Below the pieces are notes generated by a model. It was not told the DNA's origin. It made no database searches and saw only the letters and a list, made by a program, of their open reading frames with translations. A stretch of 42,329 nt of DNA from Rhodobacterales bacterium (GTDB lineage Bacteria; Pseudomonadota; Alphaproteobacteria; Rhodobacterales; Rhodobacteraceae): NCBI GenBank assembly GCA_021155205.1, contig JAJNPS010000044.1, positions 1 to 42,329 on the forward strand, read 5' to 3'. Numbering within the stretch: the first letter of the stretch is position 1; each line of letters begins with the position of its first letter. Made by a program: the position numbers and the translations under genes. Shown in pieces: positions 25,092 through 32,056 of this stretch.

Positions 25092-25139
25092 AAAAAGCCC
25101 CGGACAACCAGAGGTGCCGGGGCAATGACCCTGACCTCT
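25092..25139 (-). terminator. Riboswitch expression platform: terminator and competing hairpin
   Basis: On the minus strand GCCCCGG (25123-25117) pairs with CCGGGGC (25103-25097) around a 13-base loop and is followed directly by TTTTT (25096-25092), an intrinsic terminator about 20 bases before metZ. A rival hairpin pairs AGAGGT (25139-25134) with ACCTCT (25115-25110, in the terminator loop) and would trap the terminator's 5' arm. The first two bases of AGAGGT belong to the SAM-II pseudoknot strand, so ligand binding should favour the terminator. Confidence 0.75.
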
Positions 25140-25190
25140 TTAGCGGTTTGTTTAACGTGGCCCGCAATCCGGTAACAAATCGCCACGGTG
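25138..25190 (-). ncRNA. SAM-II riboswitch aptamer
   Basis: The leader of metZ contains the SAM-II consensus on the minus strand: CGTGGCGATTTG, then the closing GCCACGTTAAACA, and the 3' GCTAAAG strand (25144-25138) that forms the pseudoknot. P1 is CGTGG with CCACG. SAM-II is typical of alphaproteobacterial methionine genes and turns expression down when S-adenosylmethionine is plentiful. I identified it from conserved sequence and pairing; no covariance search was run. Confidence 0.9.
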
Positions 25191-25193
25191 GTT

Positions 25194-25222
25194 TGCTTAC
25201 GCCGCCGCCGCACCCGCGTCAA
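25194..25222 (-). promoter_or_regulatory. Putative promoter of the metZ riboswitch leader
   Basis: On the minus strand TTGACG (25222-25217) and TAAGCA (25199-25194) are 17 bases apart. Transcription would begin within a few bases of the aptamer's first P1 strand, so the leader is almost only riboswitch. Confidence 0.5.
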
Positions 25223-25250
25223 CGTCGGGATGACGGCACGCGAGAAAGGA

Positions 25251-25868
25251 TCAGCGCGGCGGGCTGTCGTCCTTGTCAGGCTCGATCATGTACTTTTGCA
25301 GCGCCATGATCTGCACCCACAGGAACACGAACAGCGCCGCCGGAAAGGCGAATGTCTCCAGCTTGACCCAGAGGTCGGTCGATTGCGTACGCCAGATTAC
25401 CTCGTTGGCCACCGCCAGCGCCACGAACATGCCCGTCAGCCGCCGGGTCAGGATCATCCAGCCCTTTTCCTGCATCGGGATGGCAGCATTCATCACCCAT
25501 TGCAGATAGCTTTGCCCCCGCCACAACCCGAATCCCAGGATCGCGGCAAAGCATCCATAGACGATGGTGGTCTTCATCTTGAAGAATCGCTCATCGTTGA
25601 ACCAGGCGGTCAGGCCGCCGAAAAAGATCACCATGAAGGCGGTGAAAAGCTGCAGGCGGCTCAGCGTTCCGGTCAGCGCCCACAGGATGCCCATCGCGAT
25701 CAGAAGGATCGGGATGAACACCAGTGCCGCCACGATGAACCCCGAATAGGTCGTGCCGACGATGACAAAGCTGTCATTCCGGATCCACATGTACACACCG
25801 AAAAAAACCAGCGTCGGGCCCAGTTCCAGCGCCTGTTTCAGCCAGCCACTTATCTCGCGTTCCGCCAC
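25251..25868 (-). CDS. yciB: YciB/septation protein A family inner-membrane protein
   Basis: A 205-residue polytopic protein of the YciB/IspZ family. Family marks are LELGPTLVFFGVYMW at the start, NDERFFKMKTTIVYG near 87, GWMILTRRLTGMFVALAVANEVIWR near 135 and WVKLETFAFPAALFVFL near 168. About five or six membrane segments are visible. In enterobacteria YciB interacts with cell elongation and division proteins and affects envelope integrity; its biochemical activity is unknown. The start is GTG at 25868, preceded by GAGGGTGA. It follows ftsY on the same strand with a gap of about 270 bases. Confidence 0.93.
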   Translation of the reverse strand: MAEREISGWLKQALELGPTLVFFGVYMWIRNDSFVIVGTTYSGFIVAALVFIPILLIAMGILWALTGTLSRLQLFTAFMVIFFGGLTAWFNDERFFKMKTTIVYGCFAAILGFGLWRGQSYLQWVMNAAIPMQEKGWMILTRRLTGMFVALAVANEVIWRTQSTDLWVKLETFAFPAALFVFLWVQIMALQKYMIEPDKDDSPPR

Positions 25869-26140
25869 GTCACCCTCATTTCCTGTCTGGTCCCGCCATG
25901 TTCATTGCCCCAGCGCGCGCGCCCAGGCCATATCGACCCGCACGCCCTTGGACAGGCGCGCGCGGCGTGCATTGTCCTTGAATCACTCGCCCGCCGCCAC
26001 GGGGTCTCCGCCAGCGCCGCAATCCTATCGCGACGCTTTGCGACAAGCACCTCGCCCGCCGCTGGCATCATCGCCTGCGCCCGTGACGGCGAAAGCAACC
26101 GGGCCGACAACGCGCCTGCAGCAAGCCTGCGGTCCATCAT
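25850..26140 (-). CDS. Doubtful small ORF coupled to ftsY
   Basis: The ATG at 26140 overlaps the ftsY stop in an ATGA, and the frame runs 96 codons, overlapping the start of yciB by 19 bases. The protein is arginine- and alanine-rich (MMDRRLAAGALSARLL) with no domain I recognise, and it uses several codons that are rare here, such as AGG. Without it there would be a 268-base gap between ftsY and yciB. The coupling is suggestive, but the ORF may be chance in GC-rich DNA or a relic. Confidence 0.25.
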   Translation of the reverse strand: MMDRRLAAGALSARLLSPSRAQAMMPAAGEVLVAKRRDRIAALAETPWRRASDSRTMHAARACPRACGSIWPGRARWGNEHGGTRQEMRVTWRNAR

Positions 26141-27243
26141 GCGCCGATGCCCACCAGCGCCCTTGCGAAATCCTCGGGATCGAACGCCGCAAGATCGTCG
26201 ATCTGTTCGCCCACGCCGATGGCATGGATGGGCAGGCCGAACCTGTCGGCCAGCGCCACCAGCACGCCGCCCTTGGCGGTGCCGTCAAGCTTGGTCATCA
26301 CAAGGCCCGACACATCCGCGATCCGTGCGAAAATCTCGACCTGCAGCAGCGCGTTCTGCCCCGTTGTCGCATCCAGCACCAGAAGGGTGTTGTGGGGGGC
26401 AGTCGGGTCCTTCTTGCGGATCACGCGGACGATCTTGGACAGTTCTTCCATGAGATCCTGCCGGTTCTGCAGCCGCCCCGCCGTGTCGATCAGCAAAAGG
26501 TCCGCGCCGTCCGTCTCGGCCTTGGTCATCGCATCGAACGCCAGGCTCGCCGGATCCGACCCCTCGGGCGCCGTCAACACCGGCACCCCGGCCCGCGCGC
26601 CCCAGATTTGCAACTGTTCCACCGCCGCCGCGCGAAACGTGTCACCGGCGGCGATCATCACCGACTTTCCCGCCGCCTTGAACTGGGAGGCCAGCTTGCC
26701 GATCGTCGTCGTCTTGCCCGACCCGTTCACCCCCACCACCAGCACCACTTGCGGCTTTTTCGGATAGATCGGCATCGGTTGCGCCACCGGACCCATGATC
26801 CGCGCCACCTCATCGGCCAAGGCGCCCTGCAATTCCCGTGCGCCGACCTTTTTGCCGAACCGCGTCGCCGCGATGTTGGCGCTGACCCGCACCGCGGTAT
26901 CGACGCCCATGTCGGACCGGATCAGCACCTCTTCGAGGTTTTCCAGCATCGCATCATCCATCACGCGGCGCGGCTCGTCCTCTGCCGCGCTTCGGCCCAT
27001 CAGCCGCCCGATCAGCCCCGGACGCGCGGGTTCGGCGGCCGCCGTCAATGACGGCTTAAAGGGCGCATGGGCCGCCATTGCCGAAGGCTCTGGCGCAGGC
27101 TTGGGGGCTGCCGCGGCCGGGTTTGTCTCCACCGGCACATCCGCATCCACCGGCGCACCATCGGCCACCAGCGCATCCAGTTCCCCGGCAAGCTTGTCCG
27201 ATGACCGGAAAAGCCGCTCTTTGAGCTTGTTGAAGAACGACAT
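26137..27243 (-). CDS. ftsY: Signal recognition particle receptor
   Basis: FtsY is the membrane-associated GTPase that receives ribosomes from the SRP (Ffh) for insertion of inner-membrane proteins. The 368 residues have a variable acidic/proline-alanine-rich N-terminus (about 1-85), a four-helix N domain and the NG GTPase domain: G1 GVNGSGKTTTIGKLA near 170, the insertion box with AAGDTFRAAAVEQL, DTAGR near 252, TKLDGTAKGG near 320 and GVGEQIDDLAAFDP at the end. ATG at 27243 gives the usual MSFFNKLKERL. Divergent from the AlkB-like gene. Confidence 0.97.
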   Translation of the reverse strand: MSFFNKLKERLFRSSDKLAGELDALVADGAPVDADVPVETNPAAAAPKPAPEPSAMAAHAPFKPSLTAAAEPARPGLIGRLMGRSAAEDEPRRVMDDAMLENLEEVLIRSDMGVDTAVRVSANIAATRFGKKVGARELQGALADEVARIMGPVAQPMPIYPKKPQVVLVVGVNGSGKTTTIGKLASQFKAAGKSVMIAAGDTFRAAAVEQLQIWGARAGVPVLTAPEGSDPASLAFDAMTKAETDGADLLLIDTAGRLQNRQDLMEELSKIVRVIRKKDPTAPHNTLLVLDATTGQNALLQVEIFARIADVSGLVMTKLDGTAKGGVLVALADRFGLPIHAIGVGEQIDDLAAFDPEDFARALVGIGA

Positions 27244-27392
27244 GCGCGCGGCATCCTTTGGCCCGGTTTCCCATCAGGTAATGCCTTGCGCGCGAAAGGG
27301 AAAGACCCATGCCCCTGCGACCCTGCGTTGACTGGGCGTTCCGTGCGTGAAAGTGCTAGGCTTGGCCGCGCAAAGGTTCAGGACGGGATCGG

Positions 27393-28460
27393 ATGCGGCA
27401 GATATTTCTTTTCGCGGGCTCTGCGCTGGTGCCGCTGGCAGCCCTGGTGGCCGGGTTTGCGGGGTTCGCGCCCGGGGCCTGGGCCGCGCTTGGCTACATG
27501 ACGCTGTTTGTCGCGCTTGCGGACCAGCTTTTGCCGCAGGCCGCCCCCGCCGATGCGGAGGACACCGAATTTCCCGCCGCCGACGCGCTGCTGGCGACGA
27601 TCGGGTTTGCCGCCCTTGTCGTGCTGCCTTGCGGCGTGCATGCGTTGGTCCGTCCGCCTGATCCGGGTCTTGCGACGCGCCTTGCAGGGGGGCTGGCGCT
27701 GGGGCTGTGGCTGGGTCAGGTGGCGGTCCCGGCGGCGCATGAGTTGATCCATCGGGGCGGCTTTCGCTTTGTACGGCTGGGGGTGGCCATCTACGCGGCG
27801 CTGCTTTTCGGTCATCACGCTTCGGCGCACCGGCTGGTGCATCACCGGCTGGTCGCGACACCCGACGATCCGAACACCGCCCGCGACGGCGAAGGCTTTT
27901 ACCGCTTTTTCCGCCGCGCCTGGGCGGGCAGTTTTCGCGCCGGCCTTGCCGCCGAGAACCGCCTGCGCCGGGAGCGGCGGCACCTGCGCGGGTGGAGCGG
28001 GCCTTTGCATCCCTATGCGGTCTATCTGGCCGGGGGGATGGCCGCGCTGGCACTGGCATTCGCGTTGGGCGGATGGGCGGGTGTCGCGATCTGGGCGGCG
28101 CTGGCGCTGCATGCGCAGGGTCAGTTGCTCTTGTCGGATTACGTGCAGCATTACGGGCTGGCCCGCGCCCGGCAGCCCGACGGCACCCCGGCACCGCAAA
28201 CCGCCGCGCATAGCTGGAATGCCGCACCATGGCTGTCGGGCCGCATGATGCTGAACGCAGGCCGCCATTCCGACCACCACCTGAACCCCGCGCGCCCCTT
28301 TTCCGCGCTGCGCCTGCCGCCTGCCGATCAGGCCCCCCGCCTGCCATGGTCGCTGCCTGCGGCCTGCACGCTGGCGCTGGTCCCGCCGCTGTGGCGGCGT
28401 GCGATCGCGCCGCATCTGGCGCGCGCGCGCGGGCCGGGATCAACCGTCGCCAAAGCGTGA
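27393..28460 (+). CDS. AlkB-like membrane di-iron monooxygenase/desaturase
   Basis: A 355-residue membrane protein with the histidine clusters of alkane 1-monooxygenases: HELIHRGG near 116, HHASAHRLVHH near 141, and RHSDHHLNP near 289, plus DYVQHYGL near 250, the AlkB hallmark NYIEHYGL in variant form. About six membrane helices flank them. The family hydroxylates the terminal carbon of alkanes or modifies fatty acyl chains, using di-iron and rubredoxin-type electron donors. No rubredoxin gene is adjacent, so the true substrate is open; a fatty acid or hydroxylated lipid is as likely as an alkane. Confidence 0.85.
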   Translation: MRQIFLFAGSALVPLAALVAGFAGFAPGAWAALGYMTLFVALADQLLPQAAPADAEDTEFPAADALLATIGFAALVVLPCGVHALVRPPDPGLATRLAGGLALGLWLGQVAVPAAHELIHRGGFRFVRLGVAIYAALLFGHHASAHRLVHHRLVATPDDPNTARDGEGFYRFFRRAWAGSFRAGLAAENRLRRERRHLRGWSGPLHPYAVYLAGGMAALALAFALGGWAGVAIWAALALHAQGQLLLSDYVQHYGLARARQPDGTPAPQTAAHSWNAAPWLSGRMMLNAGRHSDHHLNPARPFSALRLPPADQAPRLPWSLPAACTLALVPPLWRRAIAPHLARARGPGSTVAKA

Positions 28461-28516
28461 CTGGCAATGTTTGCCGCGCGCTGCCAAACTCGGGCTGCCA
28501 CAAAAGGGGTTCCCGG

Positions 28517-28918
28517 ATGCGCCACGGTCTTGCCACCCTGATCCTGCTCCTGATGCCGCAGCTTGCCCGCGCCCAAGACCCGATGACGGTGGCCGAGTTC
28601 GAGGCCTATGTCACCGGCAGGACGCTGACCTATTCCCAGTTCGGCAAGCCCTATGGGGTCGAGGAATACCTGCCCGATCGCAAGGTGCGCTGGGCGTTTA
28701 CCGAAGATGTCTGCCAATATGGCCGCTATTACGAGGATGCCGGTGGGCTGATCTGCTTTCTTTATGAATACGACCCCACGCCGCATTGCTGGACCTTCTG
28801 GCAGGACGGGGCGGGGCTCAAGGCCCTGTCGGCCACCGATGCACCGGGTTCGGAACTGTCCGAGGTCGCGCAAACGGACCAGCCGCTGGCCTGCGCGGGG
28901 CCGGAAGTCGGGGTCTGA
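28517..28918 (+). CDS. Small exported protein of unknown function
   Basis: The 133-residue product begins with a signal peptide, MRHGLATLILLLMPQLARAQ, and after cleavage has four cysteines (in DVCQYG, LICFLYEY, HCWTF and LACAG) that could form two disulfides in the periplasm. MTVAEFEAYVTGRTLTY and GVEEYLPDRKVRW are well-formed, protein-like segments, and many similar small secreted proteins exist in this order, but I know no function. ATG at 28517 follows AAGGGG. It lies 56 bases after the AlkB-like gene and may share its transcript. Confidence 0.8.
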   Translation: MRHGLATLILLLMPQLARAQDPMTVAEFEAYVTGRTLTYSQFGKPYGVEEYLPDRKVRWAFTEDVCQYGRYYEDAGGLICFLYEYDPTPHCWTFWQDGAGLKALSATDAPGSELSEVAQTDQPLACAGPEVGV

Positions 28919-28950
28919 CAAGCACGAATCCTGCATTTCGGGACGCTTTC

Positions 28951-28993
28951 GGCCCCGGTTCGGAACTGTATATTGTCCTGATCGAACCGGGCC
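28951..28993. repeat. Long inverted repeat between convergent genes
   Basis: GGCCCCGGTTCG (28951-28962) and CGAACCGGGCC (28983-28993) pair with one bulge around a 20-base, AT-rich loop. It lies between the small exported protein and the convergent xseA. There is no T tract, so it is not a textbook terminator, although a transcript-end hairpin is the most likely role. Confidence 0.55.
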
Positions 28994-29011
28994 GGGATTC
29001 TGCGGGTGTCT

Positions 29012-30577
29012 TCAGAACAGACTGCCCTGCCCGCCGGGGGGCGGTTTGTCCCGCGCGCGCCGCAGGGCCGGCGCGCCCAGCGCCAGCCGCCCGTCGTGAA
29101 ACTCCACCTCCAGGCTGGCCGCCTGTTCCGCCGCCGCGCGCGTGGTGACGACCACCCCGTCGCCCCGCATCACGGCGTAGCCGCGCCGCAGCGTCTCGTG
29201 ATAGCCGAGCGTCGTCCGCGTGCGGTCGATCGCCTCCAGCCGACGCGCAAGGTCCGCCAGCCGTTGTCCCGGCGCATGGTCCAGCCGCGCGGCCAGACCC
29301 TGCAAACGGGCGCGACCCTCGGCCCCCCGGCGCGCGGCATCGGCGATCATCCGCGACAGCGCCGGCCCCAGCCGCGAGGCCCATTTGTCAAGATCGGCAT
29401 GGCGGCGGTCCTGCCTGCGGGCCAGTGCCTGAACCGCCTGCCCCCAGCGCCCGGCCAGCGCGTCGCCCCGCCGTTCCACCAGCCGCCGCAGGGTTTCCGG
29501 CCGGATCAGCCCGGCACTGCGCTCATAGGCCCCGCGCCTTTTCGCCACCGCCAGCCCCAGCGCAGCGCCCAGCCGCTGCACAGCGCCGTCAAGCCGCTGT
29601 CGCGGGCCTGCCAGCAGCGTCTCCAGCCGGGGCAGCGCGCGGGCAAGATCGCGCATCCGCTGGTCACGGCGGCCAAGGCTCTGCACCAGGGCGCGCATCG
29701 CCCTAGCGCCATGGGTTTCGACGCTGGCGAGCAGATCAAGCCGCACCGGCACCGCCAGTTCCGCCGCCGCCGTGGGCGTCGGCGCGCGCAGGTCGGACGC
29801 ATGGTCGATCAGCGTCGTGTCCGTCTCGTGCCCCACGGCGGAAATCAGCGGAATGTCCGAGGCCGCCGCCGCGCGCACGACGATCTCTTCGTTGAAGCCC
29901 CAGAGGTCCTCAAGACTGCCCCCGCCCCGCGCCACGATGATCACATCCGGGCGCGGGATCGGGCCGCCGGGCGCGATCGCATTGAAGCCCCGGATCGCGG
30001 CGGCCACCTCGGGCGCGCAGGCCTGGCCCTGCACCGCAACGGGCCAGATCAGCACATGGCGCGGGAAACGGTCGCGCAGGCGGTGCAGGATGTCGCGGAT
30101 CACCGCGCCAGAGGGCGAGGTGACGACGCCGATCACCGAGGGCAGATAGGGAATGACCTGCTTGCACGCGGGATCGAACAGCCCCTCGGCCGCCAATGCC
30201 GCGCGCCGCTTTTCCAGCATTGCCATCAAGGCACCTGCCCCCGCCGGGGCCACGTCATCGACGATCAGCTGGTATTTCGACTGACCCGGAAAGGTGGTCA
30301 TCCGGCCCGTGGCGACGACCTCCATCCCCTCCTCAGGGCGTATCTGCATCCGGGCGAGCTGCCCCTTCCAACTGATCGCCGCGATGACGGAGCGGTCATC
30401 CTTGAGGTCAAAGTAGAGATGCCCCGAGGCCGGGCGCGACACCCGCCCCACCTCGCCCCGCACGCGGACAAGGCCGAACTCCCCCTCGATCACCCGCTTT
30501 ACCGCGCCGGAAAGCTCCGACACGGTGTATTCCGGCTGGTTGCCGGGGGGGGCGGGAGTGTCTTCGAACAGGTCCAT
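29012..30577 (-). CDS. xseA: Exodeoxyribonuclease VII large subunit
   Basis: XseA and the small XseB degrade single-stranded DNA in both directions. The 521 residues comprise an OB-fold DNA-binding domain (YTVSELSGAVKRVIEGEFGLVRVRGEV, then SGHLYFDLKDDRSVI), the catalytic core (GVVTSPSGAVIRDILHRLRDRFP, VIIVARGGGSLEDLWGFNEE, PLISAVGHETDTTLIDHASDLRAPTPTAAAEL) and a long arginine-rich coiled-coil. The length is slightly above the usual 450 or so because of the helical part. xseB is not nearby. It is divergent from purD with a 63-base gap. Confidence 0.97.
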   Translation of the reverse strand: MDLFEDTPAPPGNQPEYTVSELSGAVKRVIEGEFGLVRVRGEVGRVSRPASGHLYFDLKDDRSVIAAISWKGQLARMQIRPEEGMEVVATGRMTTFPGQSKYQLIVDDVAPAGAGALMAMLEKRRAALAAEGLFDPACKQVIPYLPSVIGVVTSPSGAVIRDILHRLRDRFPRHVLIWPVAVQGQACAPEVAAAIRGFNAIAPGGPIPRPDVIIVARGGGSLEDLWGFNEEIVVRAAAASDIPLISAVGHETDTTLIDHASDLRAPTPTAAAELAVPVRLDLLASVETHGARAMRALVQSLGRRDQRMRDLARALPRLETLLAGPRQRLDGAVQRLGAALGLAVAKRRGAYERSAGLIRPETLRRLVERRGDALAGRWGQAVQALARRQDRRHADLDKWASRLGPALSRMIADAARRGAEGRARLQGLAARLDHAPGQRLADLARRLEAIDRTRTTLGYHETLRRGYAVMRGDGVVVTTRAAAEQAASLEVEFHDGRLALGAPALRRARDKPPPGGQGSLF

Positions 30578-30579
30578 GC

Positions 30580-30608
30580 TTGCCCTTCGCTTGACCCGAC
30601 TCTAGAAC
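30580..30608 (+). promoter_or_regulatory. Putative promoter of purD
   Basis: TTGCCC (30580-30585) and TAGAAC (30603-30608) with a 17-base spacer lie 32 bases before the purD start. Confidence 0.45.
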
Positions 30609-30640
30609 GCCCCCATTCAAACGCCAAGGGCCGCTTGCCA

Positions 30641-31903
30641 ATGAACATCCTCATCCTTGGCTCCGGCGGCCGCGAACATGCGCTGGCCTGGGCGGTGAAG
30701 CAGAACCCCAAGGTCGACCGACTGATCGTGGCGCCGGGCAATGCGGGCATCGCGATGCTGGCGGAATGCGCGGATATCGACATCCTCGACGGCACTACCG
30801 TTGTCACATTCTGCGCCGAGAATGCCATTGATTTCATCGTTGTCGGCCCCGAGGCCCCCTTGGCTGCCGGCGTTGCGGATGCCACCCGCTTGGCGGGCAT
30901 CCTGACCTTTGGACCATCAGCTGCGGCGGCGCAGCTTGAGGCGTCCAAGGCCTTTACCAAGGACATCTGCGACGCCTGCGGTGCCCCCACCGCCGCCTGG
31001 GCGCGGTTCACCGAACCCGCTGCCGCCAAGGCCTATATCCGCGCACGAGGCGCCCCGATTGTCGTCAAGGCCAACGGTCTGGCCGCCGGAAAGGGCGTCA
31101 TTGTTGCCACAACGGAAGCAGAAGCCCTCGCCGCCATCGACGACATGCTTAGCGGGGCGTTCGGCGCAGCAGGCGCCGAGGTCGTCATCGAGGACTTCAT
31201 GGACGGCGAAGAGGCCAGCTTTTTCATTCTCACCGACGGCACAAATGCCCTGCCCCTCGGCACCGCGCAGGACCACAAGCGCGCCTTCGACGGCGATACC
31301 GGCCCCAATACCGGCGGCATGGGGGCCTATTCGCCCGCGCCGGTGCTGACGGACGCCATCCAGGCGCAGGTGATGGCCGACATCATCCGCCCCACCCTCG
31401 CCGAAATGGCCCGCCGTGGCACGCCCTATCAGGGCGTTCTTTACGCAGGCCTGATGATCAAGGATGGTCGCGCGCGCCTGATCGAATATAACGCCCGCTT
31501 TGGCGACCCCGAGGCCCAGGTGCTGATGATGCGGCTTGGCGCGCAGGCGCTGGATTTGATGCTGGGCTGTGCCGAAGGGCGGCTGTCGGAGGCGCAGGTC
31601 CACTGGGCGGATGACCATGCGCTGACCGTCGTGATGGCGGCCAAAGGCTATCCCGGCCCCTATGCCAGGGGGACAGTGATCCGTGGCCTTGACGCGTTGC
31701 CCGAGGACAGCCGCCACATGGTGTTTCACGCCGGGACGGCGGCGATCGACGGCCAGATCACCGCGACCGGCGGGCGCGTCCTGACCGTGACCGCCCGCGC
31801 CGCCACCCTGGCCGCGGCGCAGTCGTCCGCCTACGAAATGGTCGATGCGGTCGACTGGCCCGACGGATTTTGCCGCCGCGACATCGGCTGGCGGGCACTG
31901 TGA
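30641..31903 (+). CDS. purD: Phosphoribosylamine--glycine ligase
   Basis: PurD joins phosphoribosylamine and glycine with ATP, the second step of purine synthesis. The 420-residue ATP-grasp protein has the standard MNILILGSGGREHALAWAV start, VVGPEAPLAAGV near 68, IVVKANGLAAGKGVIVA near 137, QDHKRAFDGDTGPNTGGMGAYSPAP near 207, and EYNARFGDPEAQVLMMRL near 284 with metal-binding residues. The reading frame extends far upstream (to 29006) only because it runs antisense to xseA; the ATG at 30641 is the true start. Confidence 0.98.
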   Translation: MNILILGSGGREHALAWAVKQNPKVDRLIVAPGNAGIAMLAECADIDILDGTTVVTFCAENAIDFIVVGPEAPLAAGVADATRLAGILTFGPSAAAAQLEASKAFTKDICDACGAPTAAWARFTEPAAAKAYIRARGAPIVVKANGLAAGKGVIVATTEAEALAAIDDMLSGAFGAAGAEVVIEDFMDGEEASFFILTDGTNALPLGTAQDHKRAFDGDTGPNTGGMGAYSPAPVLTDAIQAQVMADIIRPTLAEMARRGTPYQGVLYAGLMIKDGRARLIEYNARFGDPEAQVLMMRLGAQALDLMLGCAEGRLSEAQVHWADDHALTVVMAAKGYPGPYARGTVIRGLDALPEDSRHMVFHAGTAAIDGQITATGGRVLTVTARAATLAAAQSSAYEMVDAVDWPDGFCRRDIGWRAL

Positions 31904-31911
31904 CGCAGGCA

Positions 31912-31951
31912 CCGTCATCAAAGCATCACAAACCTGAAACATCACTGAAAC
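31912..31951 (+). promoter_or_regulatory. Pho-box-like array: four 7-mers at 11-base spacing
   Basis: CCGTCAT (31912), GCATCAC (31923), CTGAAAC (31934) and CTGAAAC (31945) start exactly 11 bases apart with 4-base gaps. A Pho box is two CTGTCAT-like 7-mers in this arrangement, so the array can be read as two adjoining PhoB sites, the first closer to consensus. It lies about 105 bases before the phoX start, as expected for phosphate-starvation control. The spacing is seen directly; PhoB binding is inferred. Confidence 0.6.
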
Positions 31952-32056
31952 CTGAATCGTCGACACCCGTTTTACCGATGGGATCGCCCGATGATCCGGC
32001 CATCCGGTCGGGCAGGTCCTTTGCACCACCCTCAACCCCGCGAGAAGGAGCAAGGC

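Noticed and set aside
25092..25190. Tandem SAM-II/SAM-V arrangement before metZ
   Set aside because: Only one aptamer core is present; the downstream bases are explained by the terminator and its competing hairpin.
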